DNA of 64,000 bases from JBNKEI01 sp050288705 (GTDB lineage Bacteria; Myxococcota; Myxococcia; Myxococcales; UBA5297), in the NCBI GenBank assembly GCA_050288705.1, contig JBNKEI010000177.1, forward strand, positions 7,164-71,163. The letters run 5' to 3'. This document shows positions 52,684 to 63,396 of this stretch, in pieces. The notes below the pieces were generated by a model, which ran no database searches, had not been told where the DNA came from, and was given only the letters and a program-made list of their open reading frames with translations. The stretch's first letter is position 1. Each line of letters begins with the position of its first letter. The position numbers and the translations under genes are program-made.

Positions 52684-55600
52684 TTATAATCCAATACTAA
52701 AATGAGGAAATGCCAATGGTTCACGAAGCTGTCGGTCGCGCAAAAGATTAAATCCTAGGTCAAATGCTGCCGGTCCAATGGGGGTAGCCCAGCGAATTCC
52801 TGCCCCCCCGCCATAGCGAAAACGCCGCCACTTAAAATTCGCGGCGCTTCTCCAAAGGTTGCCAGCATCAAGAAACAAGGCAAGATCTACTTGCCGTGAG
52901 AGCGGTATCCGCAGCTCACTGCGGCCAAGAACCATTAGTTCGCCGCCAGTGCTGGAAGGGTTTATTCCAGCACTAATTGATTTACGCGCTAATTCCCGAT
53001 CATCTTCGGGAATTAATTCGCCTTCTGCAAAACCGCGTAATGTGTATGTTCCTCCCATAAAAAAGTGATGAGGTATAATGGTTTCCAACTTACCATCTAG
53101 ATGAATTATTTTCCCCGCCTTAGCGGTAAGAGCAAATACACTTCCACCCAGTGAAGGAATGTACCCAGTAACCTGCCCACTTAGCTTGACAAATTTAGAG
53201 TATTCTGTTTTTCCGCCTAAAGACCGAACAAATTCACTGGAGCCTGTCAACAAAATACCTTTTCTGGGATTTACTGGGTCGTCTCTGCGATCGTAACTAA
53301 TTGTCGGCCGTAAAGAATGAAAATAGCATATTCCATCAGGAAATCGTTGCCTTTCTCGATCACTTTGAGTTGGAATTGAGGTAACGGCAGAGTCGTCTTG
53401 GCGATTCACCATTTCAATCATTTCAACTTCGTATTGTAGTGAAAATGAAAATTCACGGTATCCAATTAGGTCTGTTCCTATAATTGCTGCGGGACGAGAA
53501 TAATCATAAGAAGGACGATGAACACGTTCTAGTACCAAATCAGCTCGTAATCCTGCCTGCAATGGAAGTAACGTAAGCATTCGCGGATAGGAAATGCCAA
53601 TATTCACACTGCCTACTAATCCTCGAAGCCATTTGGCGAAATTCAATGGCTCATCGTCTGACGAATCTATTACCCCCAATTTTCGCAGAGAACTATCAAA
53701 ATTTTCGTAATTAAAATTTGTGTCGTTAACTTTGGTAAGAGCATGAAATTGCAGAGCACGGCCCCAGAGATTTAACTTTGAATACTCAAAAAAAACGCGA
53801 GGACCGTTTGCAATTGAATACCCTCCACCAATGGTAATGCTTTGGGTTTTACGTTCCACCAATGTGAAGTATACATCCTTTACCGGCTCAGGGACGTTAG
53901 GCATTCCTATTCTGGGAGCCACAGTCGCAAAAATACCCAGTCTAATTAGATTGCGTTGGCTTTGGGCCAACGTTTCCGGGTCCAAAATGTCTCCCTCGTG
54001 CACTGCAAGCGAGGCTCTTACCATTGATTCATCAGTGCGCACCAAACCTGGCAAGAAAATTCTTCCTACCCGTACTTGCGGTCCGGCTGCTACCAAGAAA
54101 CGTACTCGCGCCAACTTTCTTCCCGGTTCAAACTGCACCTGGTCGTTCACTTTGGCAAAGAGATATCCCTTTTTCTCTAACTCGCGAATAATTGCTTGTC
54201 TCGATTCTTCAATTTCTAATGAATTATAAGGCTTGCCTTCTTTAAGCTGAATCGTAGCCTTTAGTTCTGCAAAAGGAGCATTTTCCAAAACGATTTTGGA
54301 GATAGTAGTCTGCTCACCTTCTTGGATATAAATTCTAAGATTTACCTCTCTCTTTTTTTCATTCCGATCGACTTCCATTTTTTGAACCAGGGCATCCAGA
54401 TAACCGTCGGCCTGATACAGCGCTAGAATATTGGAAATTGCTTGTAGATATGCGGGCTCCCAGAACACTCCCAAGGGATCGGTATAGTATGGAGGATTCT
54501 TCTCTTTTTTTCCAGTATACAATTCGACCCCTTGATTTCTAGAATCACCGCCTTCCTTATAAAAAGCTTCTTGCAAAACTTCTTCTACTCGCCTGCGCAA
54601 AAACTCTGAACTAAAATGCTTATTACCAAAAAAATTCAAAGAAACCATTCGTAACGGAGCCCCCTCATGAATCATAAACTGAATAAATAAGTATTTGCCA
54701 TGTTCAACTACTATCTGTCGAGAAACTATTTTAACATCGGCAAATCCTTGACGCTTATACCAAGAAGTTAACCTATCTTCTAAAATACCTTGCATACTTT
54801 GGTCAAACATCTCTTCAGAGTCGTATGCCAAAACACTACTAAGTTTTTTTGATGAGAAGGCATTATTACCCTCGAATCGAAAAGATATTTTTGGACCTGC
54901 GCTCACCGTTAGTCGGACAATTGCCCCCAGGTCGGTTTCATCATATTCCACAGCACCAATTTTTGCTTGATATAACGATTCTGCCTTATACCTGTCGCGA
55001 AGCCGCTCAAGACCTTGTTCCAGGTTTTCAAAATTCAGAATTGAGCCCAATTCTATCTGCAAGATTCTCTGAATTTCCTCAGAAGAAAACCACGCATTTC
55101 CCTCCACGCTAAAAGAACGAATTAGCAAAGGTTTTCCTTCGTCGATTTGCAACTGTAAAGTTTTGCCGTTTTCGTCAGAGACAAGTCGGTGCTTAATTCT
55201 GACCTGATTATAACCTTCACGACTATAAATTTCGCGAATTCGATCTGCAATATTTTCGACGTATTCAGGATAATATTCTGCTCTTCCCCTGGCAATATTT
55301 GCTTTTTGGAGAAGAATATCCTCATTTATTGCCTGATTGCTTACAATTGCAACCCTGTCAAAGTATTCGCGATCTCGACAATAGATAACAATTGCAACTT
55401 TTTGGGAAACGGTTTTTTTTGCAACTACTTCCACATTTGAAAACATTCCCGTTGCATAAAGACGTTCGATGGTCCGTTGTACTTTCTGTCGTTCAATAAC
55501 TTCTTCAGGCTGCAAATCAACGAGCTCTTCCAGGCCAGGAACATTCCCCGAGGCATTAATTGATGCGGGAATTACTAAGCGTACTGATTCTATTTGAAAA

Positions 55601-55908
55601 GCTCCGGAAAAGTATGCATGCATATCTTCAAAGCGCTCGTCAACGGTTGTAATCTGCGCTAAGTTTCTCGACTTCGGGCCTAACGGCCTTACGCTCGAAA
55701 CAAACGGAATTCGGTCGTCCCGAGCGTAGGACCGTAGGTTCGAAGTCAAGGGATTCATTTGTTTAGATAGATATGACTCTTCTACTGGCAAGTTTGCTAA
55801 CCGCGCATTGCCAAGCTGCGCTCTCGCTTGGGGTAGCTCACCCCTCGCCTGACCCGCCAACCCTACCACTAAAAGTATTGCCAACCAGGCGACTATTCGA
55901 GTTCCCAC
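52684..55908 (-). CDS. tamA: TamA-like Omp85 outer-membrane assembly protein with about seven POTRA domains
   Basis: 1074 residues, far longer than E. coli TamA (577) or BamA (810). Starts with GTG 55908 and a signal peptide (TRIVAWLAILLVVGLAGQAR). About seven POTRA-like units span ~95-690 (for example LIRSFSVEGNAWFSSEEIQR, LRMVSLNFFGNKHFSSEFLR, VRVGRIFLPGLVRTDESMVR). The C-terminal barrel (~700-1074) has the Omp85 motifs FMGGTYTLRGFAEGELIPED and GGAGIRWATPIGPAAFDLGF. Its start overlaps the tamB stop by 16 bases, so the two form the TAM complex that inserts certain outer-membrane proteins and moves phospholipids. Confidence 0.9.
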   Translation of the reverse strand: MGTRIVAWLAILLVVGLAGQARGELPQARAQLGNARLANLPVEESYLSKQMNPLTSNLRSYARDDRIPFVSSVRPLGPKSRNLAQITTVDERFEDMHAYFSGAFQIESVRLVIPASINASGNVPGLEELVDLQPEEVIERQKVQRTIERLYATGMFSNVEVVAKKTVSQKVAIVIYCRDREYFDRVAIVSNQAINEDILLQKANIARGRAEYYPEYVENIADRIREIYSREGYNQVRIKHRLVSDENGKTLQLQIDEGKPLLIRSFSVEGNAWFSSEEIQRILQIELGSILNFENLEQGLERLRDRYKAESLYQAKIGAVEYDETDLGAIVRLTVSAGPKISFRFEGNNAFSSKKLSSVLAYDSEEMFDQSMQGILEDRLTSWYKRQGFADVKIVSRQIVVEHGKYLFIQFMIHEGAPLRMVSLNFFGNKHFSSEFLRRRVEEVLQEAFYKEGGDSRNQGVELYTGKKEKNPPYYTDPLGVFWEPAYLQAISNILALYQADGYLDALVQKMEVDRNEKKREVNLRIYIQEGEQTTISKIVLENAPFAELKATIQLKEGKPYNSLEIEESRQAIIRELEKKGYLFAKVNDQVQFEPGRKLARVRFLVAAGPQVRVGRIFLPGLVRTDESMVRASLAVHEGDILDPETLAQSQRNLIRLGIFATVAPRIGMPNVPEPVKDVYFTLVERKTQSITIGGGYSIANGPRVFFEYSKLNLWGRALQFHALTKVNDTNFNYENFDSSLRKLGVIDSSDDEPLNFAKWLRGLVGSVNIGISYPRMLTLLPLQAGLRADLVLERVHRPSYDYSRPAAIIGTDLIGYREFSFSLQYEVEMIEMVNRQDDSAVTSIPTQSDRERQRFPDGICYFHSLRPTISYDRRDDPVNPRKGILLTGSSEFVRSLGGKTEYSKFVKLSGQVTGYIPSLGGSVFALTAKAGKIIHLDGKLETIIPHHFFMGGTYTLRGFAEGELIPEDDRELARKSISAGINPSSTGGELMVLGRSELRIPLSRQVDLALFLDAGNLWRSAANFKWRRFRYGGGAGIRWATPIGPAAFDLGFNLLRDRQLREPLAFPHFSIGL

Positions 55909-58900
55909 CGGTATTTGAGATCAAGACCAAAGTCGCCTAGAGAGCTATTATCGCTGCTCCCCACGTCCCACTCGGCCTGAGCAGAAGTTCTTTCGTTAAA
56001 CCTATATTCCGCTTGTGCTTTCGAACCCTTCCCCGAAATCATGGGCCGCGAAAGCCGCAAACGAAACGCATCGGTAAACAATCGTGATTCTAAACGCACA
56101 ATCGGCTCAACTCCTCCGCCTGAATCAGAATACTGGGTAGAAACGCTAGCCTTGAAATCGCGAAATATCTTATTTTTGGGAACAAATTTTTTAAGCTGTT
56201 TATCAAACCCCACCGCACTAAAAAGAAATTCGCTGGCAAACCCCGCGCCGCCCCCAGCGAGTTGTTCCCCGTAATCGCGACTAATTCCTCCCAGAGTAAG
56301 TAGGGCCACGATATCTGCACGAGGTATTTCTGGCTCACTTTGTAACTCCACTTGTAATTTTTCCACCGGACCAAAGGCATGTACAGTTAACCGATAATCG
56401 CGTATCTGTCCTGCTGCAGAGACATCTACCACCGCTGCAACCCGATTTTCCTCATGAAAATCCATTGTAGCGTGAGTTATTTGAAATTCATTGCCACGGA
56501 AAAAGACCTTACTTTCTTTCTCTGCGACCAATTCTCCTATCAAACCCGGATGTGCGTTAGAACCTACCACGTTCAGGTCACCTCTAAACGAGATTTTTGA
56601 TACATTGTTATCTATTTTAGCAATCCCTCCTCCGGGAATATTGACTTTCAAGTCATACTGAAGGAATTCGTCCTTTTTTTCGTATTTTCTCGCCTCCAGC
56701 GGCCGCGATCGTTCACTGAACAAAACCGTATCCAAGTCAATATCTTTGGAGTATCTAAATCGCGAAAGCGTTAGCTGACCAGAAAGAAATAATCGAGGCA
56801 CATTTCCTTGTAGGTTCAAGGTTCCCGAGAATACCGGTTGAAACTGATTTATCGAATGATGTACGTCTTTTAACAAGGCAGAAATATCGATGCGATGGGG
56901 ACTGAAATTCACCATTTCCACCGTCCCCGAAGCCAGTGCCTCGCCACGATTAACTATTCCTTTCCACTGAGTAATAAAAATTCTATTCTGCGAAAATTCT
57001 AGTAAACCGGTTACGTCACGAGCGCTCAGCGGAATTTCTTGAATCAAAAAACGCCCATCTTCCAACTGTGCTGTTCCTACTACCGTTGGTTTTTGTATTG
57101 AGCCCGAAAAACTGGCATTTATACTTACCGTTCCTCCTGATTGTTTTAACCAAGGAAAAAACGACTCTAGCAACCGCACATCAAAAGAACCTACTAACGA
57201 GGCATCGATTAGTCCATTGGCGCGCTTAATACCGTTCGCCACCAATGTAGTACTGTTGGGACCCTGCAGCGCCAAACTCTTTACTTCCCAGGCGTTTTCC
57301 TGAAATGAAACCTCAACTGGCGCGTCGTTGCGAGCCAAAAATTCGCCATTCCCCACTGCTAACCGAGAAATCCAAATATCTCCGCGCATTTTTTTCCAGT
57401 GAGAAAGAACTCCGGTGGCCATTAACTCGCCTTCTAATTCTCCATGAAATCCGGGAATCCAATTAATGTATTTCTCTAAGCTAGCGGTATTGGCGCTTAT
57501 TCCCAAAGCAAACGGATTATCTGCTTCCAAAACTAACCGGCCATCAAGTAGCAAATCTTTACCCAATGATCCTCGCAGAGCTAAAGTGGAATTTGCCAAC
57601 GAAACTGAAAATTTTCCTTCGCCTAGGTTGGAACCACCAATGGAAATACCTTTGGCCGACACTACCCCCTCCCCTTGTGGGCGATTAGGATTACCCCAAA
57701 AATGTGCCTGAATAGATAAATTCCCTTCGGCAAATTTATTGGATGTATTTATTTTGGAATTCCTAATTGGCGGGTTCCAGAGCTCTTGCAGTAATAAATT
57801 CGAAGCATCCAGCCGAAAATCTAGGCTGCGATCTAACAGCAAGTGACCATGCAAAGATATGCGCCCCAATGGACCAGCCAGATCAAGCTGCTCTAACTCA
57901 ATACGTTCTCCATCCATTGCTCGAATAATTAGCTTTCCTTTTCCTAGTCGTCTTCCTAAATATCTGGCCCTGTTTAGATTAACTGTAATTGTCGATTTAG
58001 CGGTCATCAGTGGGCCGGAAATAGCGGCTTCTCCTGATACGCGAGCTTTCGCTTTTTTATATAGCAGCGAAAATATAGAGTGCTCTTCTTTAACCATGTC
58101 CAATACATCGGAAAGACGTCCTTTTCTTATTTTTGCCCGAGCTTGGACCCAAGGCATTGCCTTGCCGAATTTAAAACTTCCCTCCGCATCAATTAGCGTG
58201 CGCTCTTTACTCACACTGGTTTCCGAAAAAGTAAGCATTGGAGTCTGGTAATGAATCTTTGTCTGGGTTTTTCCTAATGAAAGCGAATGAAATCTAAACT
58301 CATCAATGCTTACGTTTCCGTCAATTTTGGGATCAGAATACGGCCCCTTGATGTGCGCCTCACCAGAAAGCCTCCCTTTCCAAGGAATTCCTAGCAAGTG
58401 CTTCAATTCACCTAAATCTAATTCGGCGATTCGGGTATCTACTCTAAAACCCTGATTTTCGCTAAAATACAATGAAGCATTAGCTTGTAAATTCGAACCA
58501 GGACCGCGTAATTTTCCTTGATATAAACGAACACGCTCGGAATTGAAATCAGCTAGCACATCCACTTTAATAGTATTGAATTGAAAAATTCGAAATGGCC
58601 TGGAGGGTGAATCCCATGCTTGGTCATACACTCGAAAGTCACGAATTTTAATTGAAGCCGGTCCTTTGATACGAAATGGCAATAAGCTACCTTCCACTTT
58701 TACCTGCCCCGATGCCAAATAGTCCACCCATGCATGTGGCAGGGTAAGTCTTTCCAACAATGCTCCGAATTTCACTGAATCTAAATCTACTTGACCTCGA
58801 ATAGGAAATTTTCCCCCTACTTCTACCACTCCTTTAGCCTTAACTTTGCCGTTTCCTACTTCAGCTTCCAATGCCTCAATATGAATTTCCTTTTTATTTC

Positions 58901-59891
58901 CTTTAATCTTTAGATTAGTGTCGCCTACATCATAGTCGGCTATTTTTGCCTGGGATAAAACAATTTCTGCCTCTGCCTGAGGATCGTCTATGCTGCCCAC
59001 AACTTTTTTGACCGCAATCGATACTTTTCCTTTCATTTTGGGGGCTTGTTCGCCCAAAATGTCGGTAAGAAAATTTAAAGGAACCACAACCGATGCCTCT
59101 GCTCGAATGCGCGCAGATTTGGTTTGGAAAATATTGTTTAACTCCCCCATTGCCGACAGTTGTGAATCGCCTAGTGTCGCTTTTGCCTGATGAACTTTAA
59201 GGCGTTGATTTTTGGCTTGATAGTAGCCAGAAAATCGTATTTGGGAAAGAGATAATGTGCTTATTTGCCGCTCAGGGATAGCAATAAGATTAAAACGATT
59301 ATCTGCATTTATCTTTCCTTTGGGAATAGAAAGATCAAGAGAATAAATTCCTCGAACTAATTGTGCGCCTATATTTATTCGCTCAAGCTCCACCCCCCAA
59401 CCATCTTCGCTTTCTATCAGCAATTTTCCATCAATGACTAACAGATTATTTATTTCTAGTTTACTCAGTCTATTCAAAAAATCATTTATTTCGCTGGCGT
59501 TTGCTGACCAATTTCCTTTAACAGCCCTGGAAGAAGCAACGTAGGGAACATGCATTCGCACTCGTGGCTTTAGCACTTCAATCCGATTTAGCTTTAGTGA
59601 TCCCGTAAACAAGTCAAAAGATTGAAACCGGACTGCTAGGCGATTTGCCGAAACAAACGGCTGCTTTTCTCCAGGCAAAAAAGCTTCCACTTGCCTTACC
59701 ACAATTTTTCCGCCGAGGGGATCAAGGTTGCAGTAACCAAGATTAAGCTTTATTCCTAGGGCCTTGGAAAGTCGGTTTTCGGCAAGAGAGCAAGCTTGCC
59801 GACCCGCCCACTTGGTACGCACTAACAGCGTTAAAGACACTATGCTTCCCAAGAAGACGATAATAAAGATACGACCAAAATTTCGCTTCAC
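55893..59891 (-). CDS. tamB: TamB (translocation and assembly module, DUF490/AsmA-like)
   Basis: 1332 residues. An N-terminal membrane anchor (FIIVFLGSIVSLTLLV) is followed by ~1000 residues of beta-taco repeats typical of AsmA/TamB lipid-bridge proteins, with periodic Gly/Ile/Val strands (GSIDDPQAEAEIVLSQAKIA; AHPGLIGELVAEKESKVFFR). The C-terminal ~150 residues hold the conserved DUF490 part: EIPRADIVALLTLGGISRDY, GFDKQLKKFVP and YRFNERTSAQAEWDVGSSDN. It spans the periplasm to bring phospholipid or substrate to TamA, encoded next. Start at ATG 59891. Confidence 0.93.
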   Translation of the reverse strand: MKRNFGRIFIIVFLGSIVSLTLLVRTKWAGRQACSLAENRLSKALGIKLNLGYCNLDPLGGKIVVRQVEAFLPGEKQPFVSANRLAVRFQSFDLFTGSLKLNRIEVLKPRVRMHVPYVASSRAVKGNWSANASEINDFLNRLSKLEINNLLVIDGKLLIESEDGWGVELERINIGAQLVRGIYSLDLSIPKGKINADNRFNLIAIPERQISTLSLSQIRFSGYYQAKNQRLKVHQAKATLGDSQLSAMGELNNIFQTKSARIRAEASVVVPLNFLTDILGEQAPKMKGKVSIAVKKVVGSIDDPQAEAEIVLSQAKIADYDVGDTNLKIKGNKKEIHIEALEAEVGNGKVKAKGVVEVGGKFPIRGQVDLDSVKFGALLERLTLPHAWVDYLASGQVKVEGSLLPFRIKGPASIKIRDFRVYDQAWDSPSRPFRIFQFNTIKVDVLADFNSERVRLYQGKLRGPGSNLQANASLYFSENQGFRVDTRIAELDLGELKHLLGIPWKGRLSGEAHIKGPYSDPKIDGNVSIDEFRFHSLSLGKTQTKIHYQTPMLTFSETSVSKERTLIDAEGSFKFGKAMPWVQARAKIRKGRLSDVLDMVKEEHSIFSLLYKKAKARVSGEAAISGPLMTAKSTITVNLNRARYLGRRLGKGKLIIRAMDGERIELEQLDLAGPLGRISLHGHLLLDRSLDFRLDASNLLLQELWNPPIRNSKINTSNKFAEGNLSIQAHFWGNPNRPQGEGVVSAKGISIGGSNLGEGKFSVSLANSTLALRGSLGKDLLLDGRLVLEADNPFALGISANTASLEKYINWIPGFHGELEGELMATGVLSHWKKMRGDIWISRLAVGNGEFLARNDAPVEVSFQENAWEVKSLALQGPNSTTLVANGIKRANGLIDASLVGSFDVRLLESFFPWLKQSGGTVSINASFSGSIQKPTVVGTAQLEDGRFLIQEIPLSARDVTGLLEFSQNRIFITQWKGIVNRGEALASGTVEMVNFSPHRIDISALLKDVHHSINQFQPVFSGTLNLQGNVPRLFLSGQLTLSRFRYSKDIDLDTVLFSERSRPLEARKYEKKDEFLQYDLKVNIPGGGIAKIDNNVSKISFRGDLNVVGSNAHPGLIGELVAEKESKVFFRGNEFQITHATMDFHEENRVAAVVDVSAAGQIRDYRLTVHAFGPVEKLQVELQSEPEIPRADIVALLTLGGISRDYGEQLAGGGAGFASEFLFSAVGFDKQLKKFVPKNKIFRDFKASVSTQYSDSGGGVEPIVRLESRLFTDAFRLRLSRPMISGKGSKAQAEYRFNERTSAQAEWDVGSSDNSSLGDFGLDLKYRWELE

Positions 59892-59933
59892 AGGACGTGG
59901 TTACCTACCAAAAAGCATATTTATTATCCGGGC

Positions 59934-60842
59934 CTATTTAAGGCCTTCAAGATAGCGATCAATTTCAGCAAAATCCACTTTTTCGTCTGCTGGCCTCACC
60001 ACACCAGGTGAATTTCGAGGAATGCTCGCCATAACCATTCCCAAATCAGACGCTACCAGTTGAACCTGCTCGACTTCTACAGTTTTTGACCGTTTGGTAA
60101 ACGATTCGAAAAGTGCATTGTCGCATATAGTGTTAATAACCCGAGGCGTACCCTTAGAATATTCGTGAATTGCTTGTAGGGCTGGTTGGGAAAATGGCAT
60201 TTTGGGACAACCCGCTAGGCGAAGTCGGTGTTTAATGTATGCCTCGGTAGAGTCCACCGAAAATGGCTCTAATCGGTAACACAGAGAAACTCGCTGGGCA
60301 AGGGGTGGATCTAATTGCAAGTTTTGCTCAATTTCCGGAAGACCAAAAAATACAAAAGAAACCAGCTTTCTTTCGGGAACTTCCAAATTTAGCAAACCGC
60401 GAAATTCCTCCATGAGCTCACGAGTATGTAGCATTTGCGCTTCATCAATGAGCACCACTGCTTTTCTTCCTTGCTCATAAATCTGTAAAAGTCGCTGATA
60501 AAGTTGGGAAAGAAGCGCCAATTTTTCGTGAGCGGGATCTACCACCCCCATCTGCAGAGCAATACGCTTCAACAACCAATTGGCATCAATGCCACTATGT
60601 ATTATGACCAATAATGCCGCTTCATATTCCTCTTCAGGCAATGAGTCCAACATGCGTCGCGCCAGAGTAGTTTTTCCCGCCCCGATATCACCTATCAATA
60701 GAGCGAGGCCCTTCATATAAGAAACCGCATGCATCAATCTGGTAAGAGCTTGTGAATGCTGAATGCTGTTGTAATAGAACCGATGCACCGGCGAATTAGC
60801 AAAAGGCTCCTGTGAGAGCTCAAAAAACTCCAGATAAGTCAT
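59934..60842 (-). CDS. ExeA-like AAA ATPase
   Basis: 302 residues. N-terminal YLEFFELSQEPFANSPVHRF is the ExeA/MSHA-type leader; the Walker A is GDIGAGKTTLARRM, Walker B VVLIDEAQML; sensor-type LVSFVFFGLPEIEQNL and LAQRVSLCYRLEPF; C-terminal winged-helix-like ETS-lid region YSKGTPRVINTICDNALFES. Lacks a peptidoglycan-binding or Zeta domain after it. Such ATPases assist type II secretion or type IV pilus assembly; here the neighbours (TPR protein upstream) suggest a similar assembly role. Product may act at the inner membrane. Start ATG 60842, 40 bases from the TPR gene. Confidence 0.85.
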   Translation of the reverse strand: MTYLEFFELSQEPFANSPVHRFYYNSIQHSQALTRLMHAVSYMKGLALLIGDIGAGKTTLARRMLDSLPEEEYEAALLVIIHSGIDANWLLKRIALQMGVVDPAHEKLALLSQLYQRLLQIYEQGRKAVVLIDEAQMLHTRELMEEFRGLLNLEVPERKLVSFVFFGLPEIEQNLQLDPPLAQRVSLCYRLEPFSVDSTEAYIKHRLRLAGCPKMPFSQPALQAIHEYSKGTPRVINTICDNALFESFTKRSKTVEVEQVQLVASDLGMVMASIPRNSPGVVRPADEKVDFAEIDRYLEGLK

Positions 60843-60881
60843 GGTCTACCAAAATTTACGAGCTACTAGGTTTATTTTCTA

Positions 60882-63350
60882 TTAAACGTACCCTACATTA
60901 TGCGTCTTTTTCTCTTTAAGATCTTGACTCCCTTGTAACCGACCAATAGCTTGTTGAATTTCGCGATATTCAGGATCAACCCTCTCCACTTCTCGCAAGT
61001 GGCGCATGGCCTGTTTAGGATGGTCCATTTTTTCGTAAGCTAGGCCTAGCTCATAATGAACTGATTTTGCCATTTCCGCTGTAATTTGCGATAAAGTCAG
61101 GCAGCGTTGGAAGGTTTCCACCGCCTCGGAAACTTTATTTGATTCCACTCGGCATACCCCCATCATAGCCAGGCACTCCACCTCTCTTTTGGTGCCTACC
61201 CCAGCAAAAGCGGCCTGCTCGAATTCGCCAATGGCTTCTTCTAGAAGACCCATTTCTTTGTAAGCAATTCCCAAATCATAATGAGTTTCCACATCTTCGG
61301 GCTTTACTACGTTTTTCAACCCTTTTTTGAACTCACCGAGCACGTCTTCTACTGAATATTGAAAATCCTGAAAATCGTCGGTTTTGGGCAGTTCAAAGTC
61401 GAAGTCTTCGGCAAGCTCGCTCGCCAAATCGAAACCATTGTCGTCTTCAGCAGCAGGAATATATTGAATAGAAAGTTGCGCCGGGGACTCGCTATCTTGC
61501 GCAGAAGATAGCTGCGTGCCGGTTAGTGATTGCAATCGTTGATATAGCTCTTGAGCTCGGGGCGAGTTGGGAAAAGCCAGCAGTACCTTACTAATAATTT
61601 CTTGGGCTTCTACCGGCATGCCCTGTTCCAGAAAAAAGTCAGCTTCGTCTAATTCGTCGTCAGAATAATCGGCAAACTCGTGTTCGCCTAACGCTGCCAC
61701 TGGGAATGGAGGAACAGAGGACACCTCTGGCACCTGTTCTTCATATTCTAGGGACCCAGCGGCGGCAGACAAAGCGGTGTCATCTTCGCTTGAATAGCTC
61801 TCTACCAATACGTCTTCTTGCTCGTTGTTGTGCTCGTCTTCTTGGGCAACATACTCCAAAGCCATATCGTACGGAGGTGGCTGATCGCCTTCGTAGTCCA
61901 TGGCAGCAGGATCGAGAAGCATGGATTCTTCATCAGAATCAGGATCAGGATCAGGCTCTCCTTCGATTTCGGGAATGGTTTCCGGCGGTACCGGCGGGAT
62001 TAATGATGGCTGGATAAAATTGTTGCTCGCTTCTGCTGCTTCCAACCTATGAACAGCGCTTAGAAATTCATCAATTAGCGGATTGGCAGGATCATGGCTG
62101 TTTAACAGTTCTAAGTATTCATGCACCTTTTCTAACTTGTTTTGTCGAATAGACAGCCTAATGGTCTCCACCAGGCTTTCAATCAATGAGCGAATATCGC
62201 CAGCCGACTGATAAAATGAAACTAGTTTTTCGTAGGCCTCAATACAATCAGGCGCAAGTTCTAAGATTTTCTGAAGGTGGCCAAGGGTTTTCTCGCGCAA
62301 ACCATATTTTGTATACACTTCGGTTTCAGTAAGCAGGCGGCGCACCTGTTCTCGTAACGACTTATCAGAACCTCGCTCGGTACTAGTTGGCGAAACCGCA
62401 GAAGGTTTTACAGTGACACGCAAAGAATTACTTGGCTCTGCTAATTTTGACTGGGCAGGAGGCTGCAAAACAGCATGTGCTTCCAAGTCATCAGGGCTAA
62501 GCTCCAGAATTCTCTTCCAAGCTGCCATTTCTTCTTCATTTCGCTTTTGTTCGGCAAAAATTTTGGTCAACTCCCTATACACAGAAACTGTTTTTGGTAT
62601 CTGCCCCATATCCTCGAACACCCGCGCCAACATTTGCAGGGTGTCCACATCTTTAGGATTAGCTTTAAAACAAATCTGTAGTTTATTTAGAGCTCTTTTA
62701 GCGTCTTGTCGCGAAAGATAGGTTTTGGCCAACTCCCGTGTCAAATCTAGATTACCTGGGTCGAGAAACGAAAGCCGCTCGGCAACCCTCAAATAGTCAT
62801 CGATGCGGCTGTTTTTCTTTAGGTATTCTGATGCCGCCTGAAACTCAACTATGGCTTCCGAGCTCATCTGCTGCTGGGCATAAAGCTCTGCTAATTTTAT
62901 CCTGCTGGCTACATTGTCGGGATCGAGATCCACCATGCGATGAAGCGTTTGCAGGCTAGCACGAGTGTTTCCAGTTTTTTCGTAGTGATTAGCAACTAGC
63001 TGGTATTGGGCTATGGCGTCACCAATTAGACCTAGTTGTTGATGCAGTTCCGCTAGCTTGAGGTTTACCTCCACTAAATTAGGATTCAGCCGCAATACTT
63101 GCTTGTAAACCGCCACCGCCTTAAGAAAAAAACCGTCGGCGGCATAGGTCTCAGCAACCTTAAAAAAATATTCGGCCGCCCGGGAACTATCGCCCTTTTT
63201 CTGATACAGCTCACCCAGCTTTTGCTGTATCCGGACATCTTTGGGGTCAGCGTCGAGAAGCTTCGAGTATTCGCGAATAGCTTTATCGAACTGCCCCTTC
63301 TGGACATATTTGGTCGCGGCTTCGATTATTTTATTTCTGTCGATCGCCAC
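60882..63350 (-). CDS. Large TPR-repeat protein
   Basis: 822 residues, cytoplasmic. N-terminal TPRs (~1-290: KYVQKGQFDKAIREYSKLLD, DVRIQQKLGELYQKKGDSSR) with about nine repeats; a middle helical set (~320-430); a very acidic linker (~455-600, runs of Glu/Asp: EIEGEPDPDPDSDEESMLLD); and C-terminal TPRs (~690-800: ETHYDLGIAYKEMGLLEEAI). The layout matches the long TPR proteins found next to the ExeA-like ATPase in Myxococcota. Likely a scaffold for a surface machine. Begins with GTG 63350. Confidence 0.85.
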   Translation of the reverse strand: MAIDRNKIIEAATKYVQKGQFDKAIREYSKLLDADPKDVRIQQKLGELYQKKGDSSRAAEYFFKVAETYAADGFFLKAVAVYKQVLRLNPNLVEVNLKLAELHQQLGLIGDAIAQYQLVANHYEKTGNTRASLQTLHRMVDLDPDNVASRIKLAELYAQQQMSSEAIVEFQAASEYLKKNSRIDDYLRVAERLSFLDPGNLDLTRELAKTYLSRQDAKRALNKLQICFKANPKDVDTLQMLARVFEDMGQIPKTVSVYRELTKIFAEQKRNEEEMAAWKRILELSPDDLEAHAVLQPPAQSKLAEPSNSLRVTVKPSAVSPTSTERGSDKSLREQVRRLLTETEVYTKYGLREKTLGHLQKILELAPDCIEAYEKLVSFYQSAGDIRSLIESLVETIRLSIRQNKLEKVHEYLELLNSHDPANPLIDEFLSAVHRLEAAEASNNFIQPSLIPPVPPETIPEIEGEPDPDPDSDEESMLLDPAAMDYEGDQPPPYDMALEYVAQEDEHNNEQEDVLVESYSSEDDTALSAAAGSLEYEEQVPEVSSVPPFPVAALGEHEFADYSDDELDEADFFLEQGMPVEAQEIISKVLLAFPNSPRAQELYQRLQSLTGTQLSSAQDSESPAQLSIQYIPAAEDDNGFDLASELAEDFDFELPKTDDFQDFQYSVEDVLGEFKKGLKNVVKPEDVETHYDLGIAYKEMGLLEEAIGEFEQAAFAGVGTKREVECLAMMGVCRVESNKVSEAVETFQRCLTLSQITAEMAKSVHYELGLAYEKMDHPKQAMRHLREVERVDPEYREIQQAIGRLQGSQDLKEKKTHNVGYV

Positions 63351-63374
63351 GATGGATGGCCGCTCATTGTACTA

Positions 63375-63396
63375 AGCCCCACCAAATGATGGGGCT
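63375..63396 (-). terminator. Hairpin between EF-P and the TPR gene
   Basis: AGCCCCA (63375-63381) and TGGGGCT (63390-63396) pair perfectly. It lies between the efp stop and the TPR start. No T-run directly follows, although an eight-T run on the minus strand occurs nearer to efp (about 63479-63486), behind a weak AAGCTT pairing. Either may end efp transcription. Confidence 0.4.
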
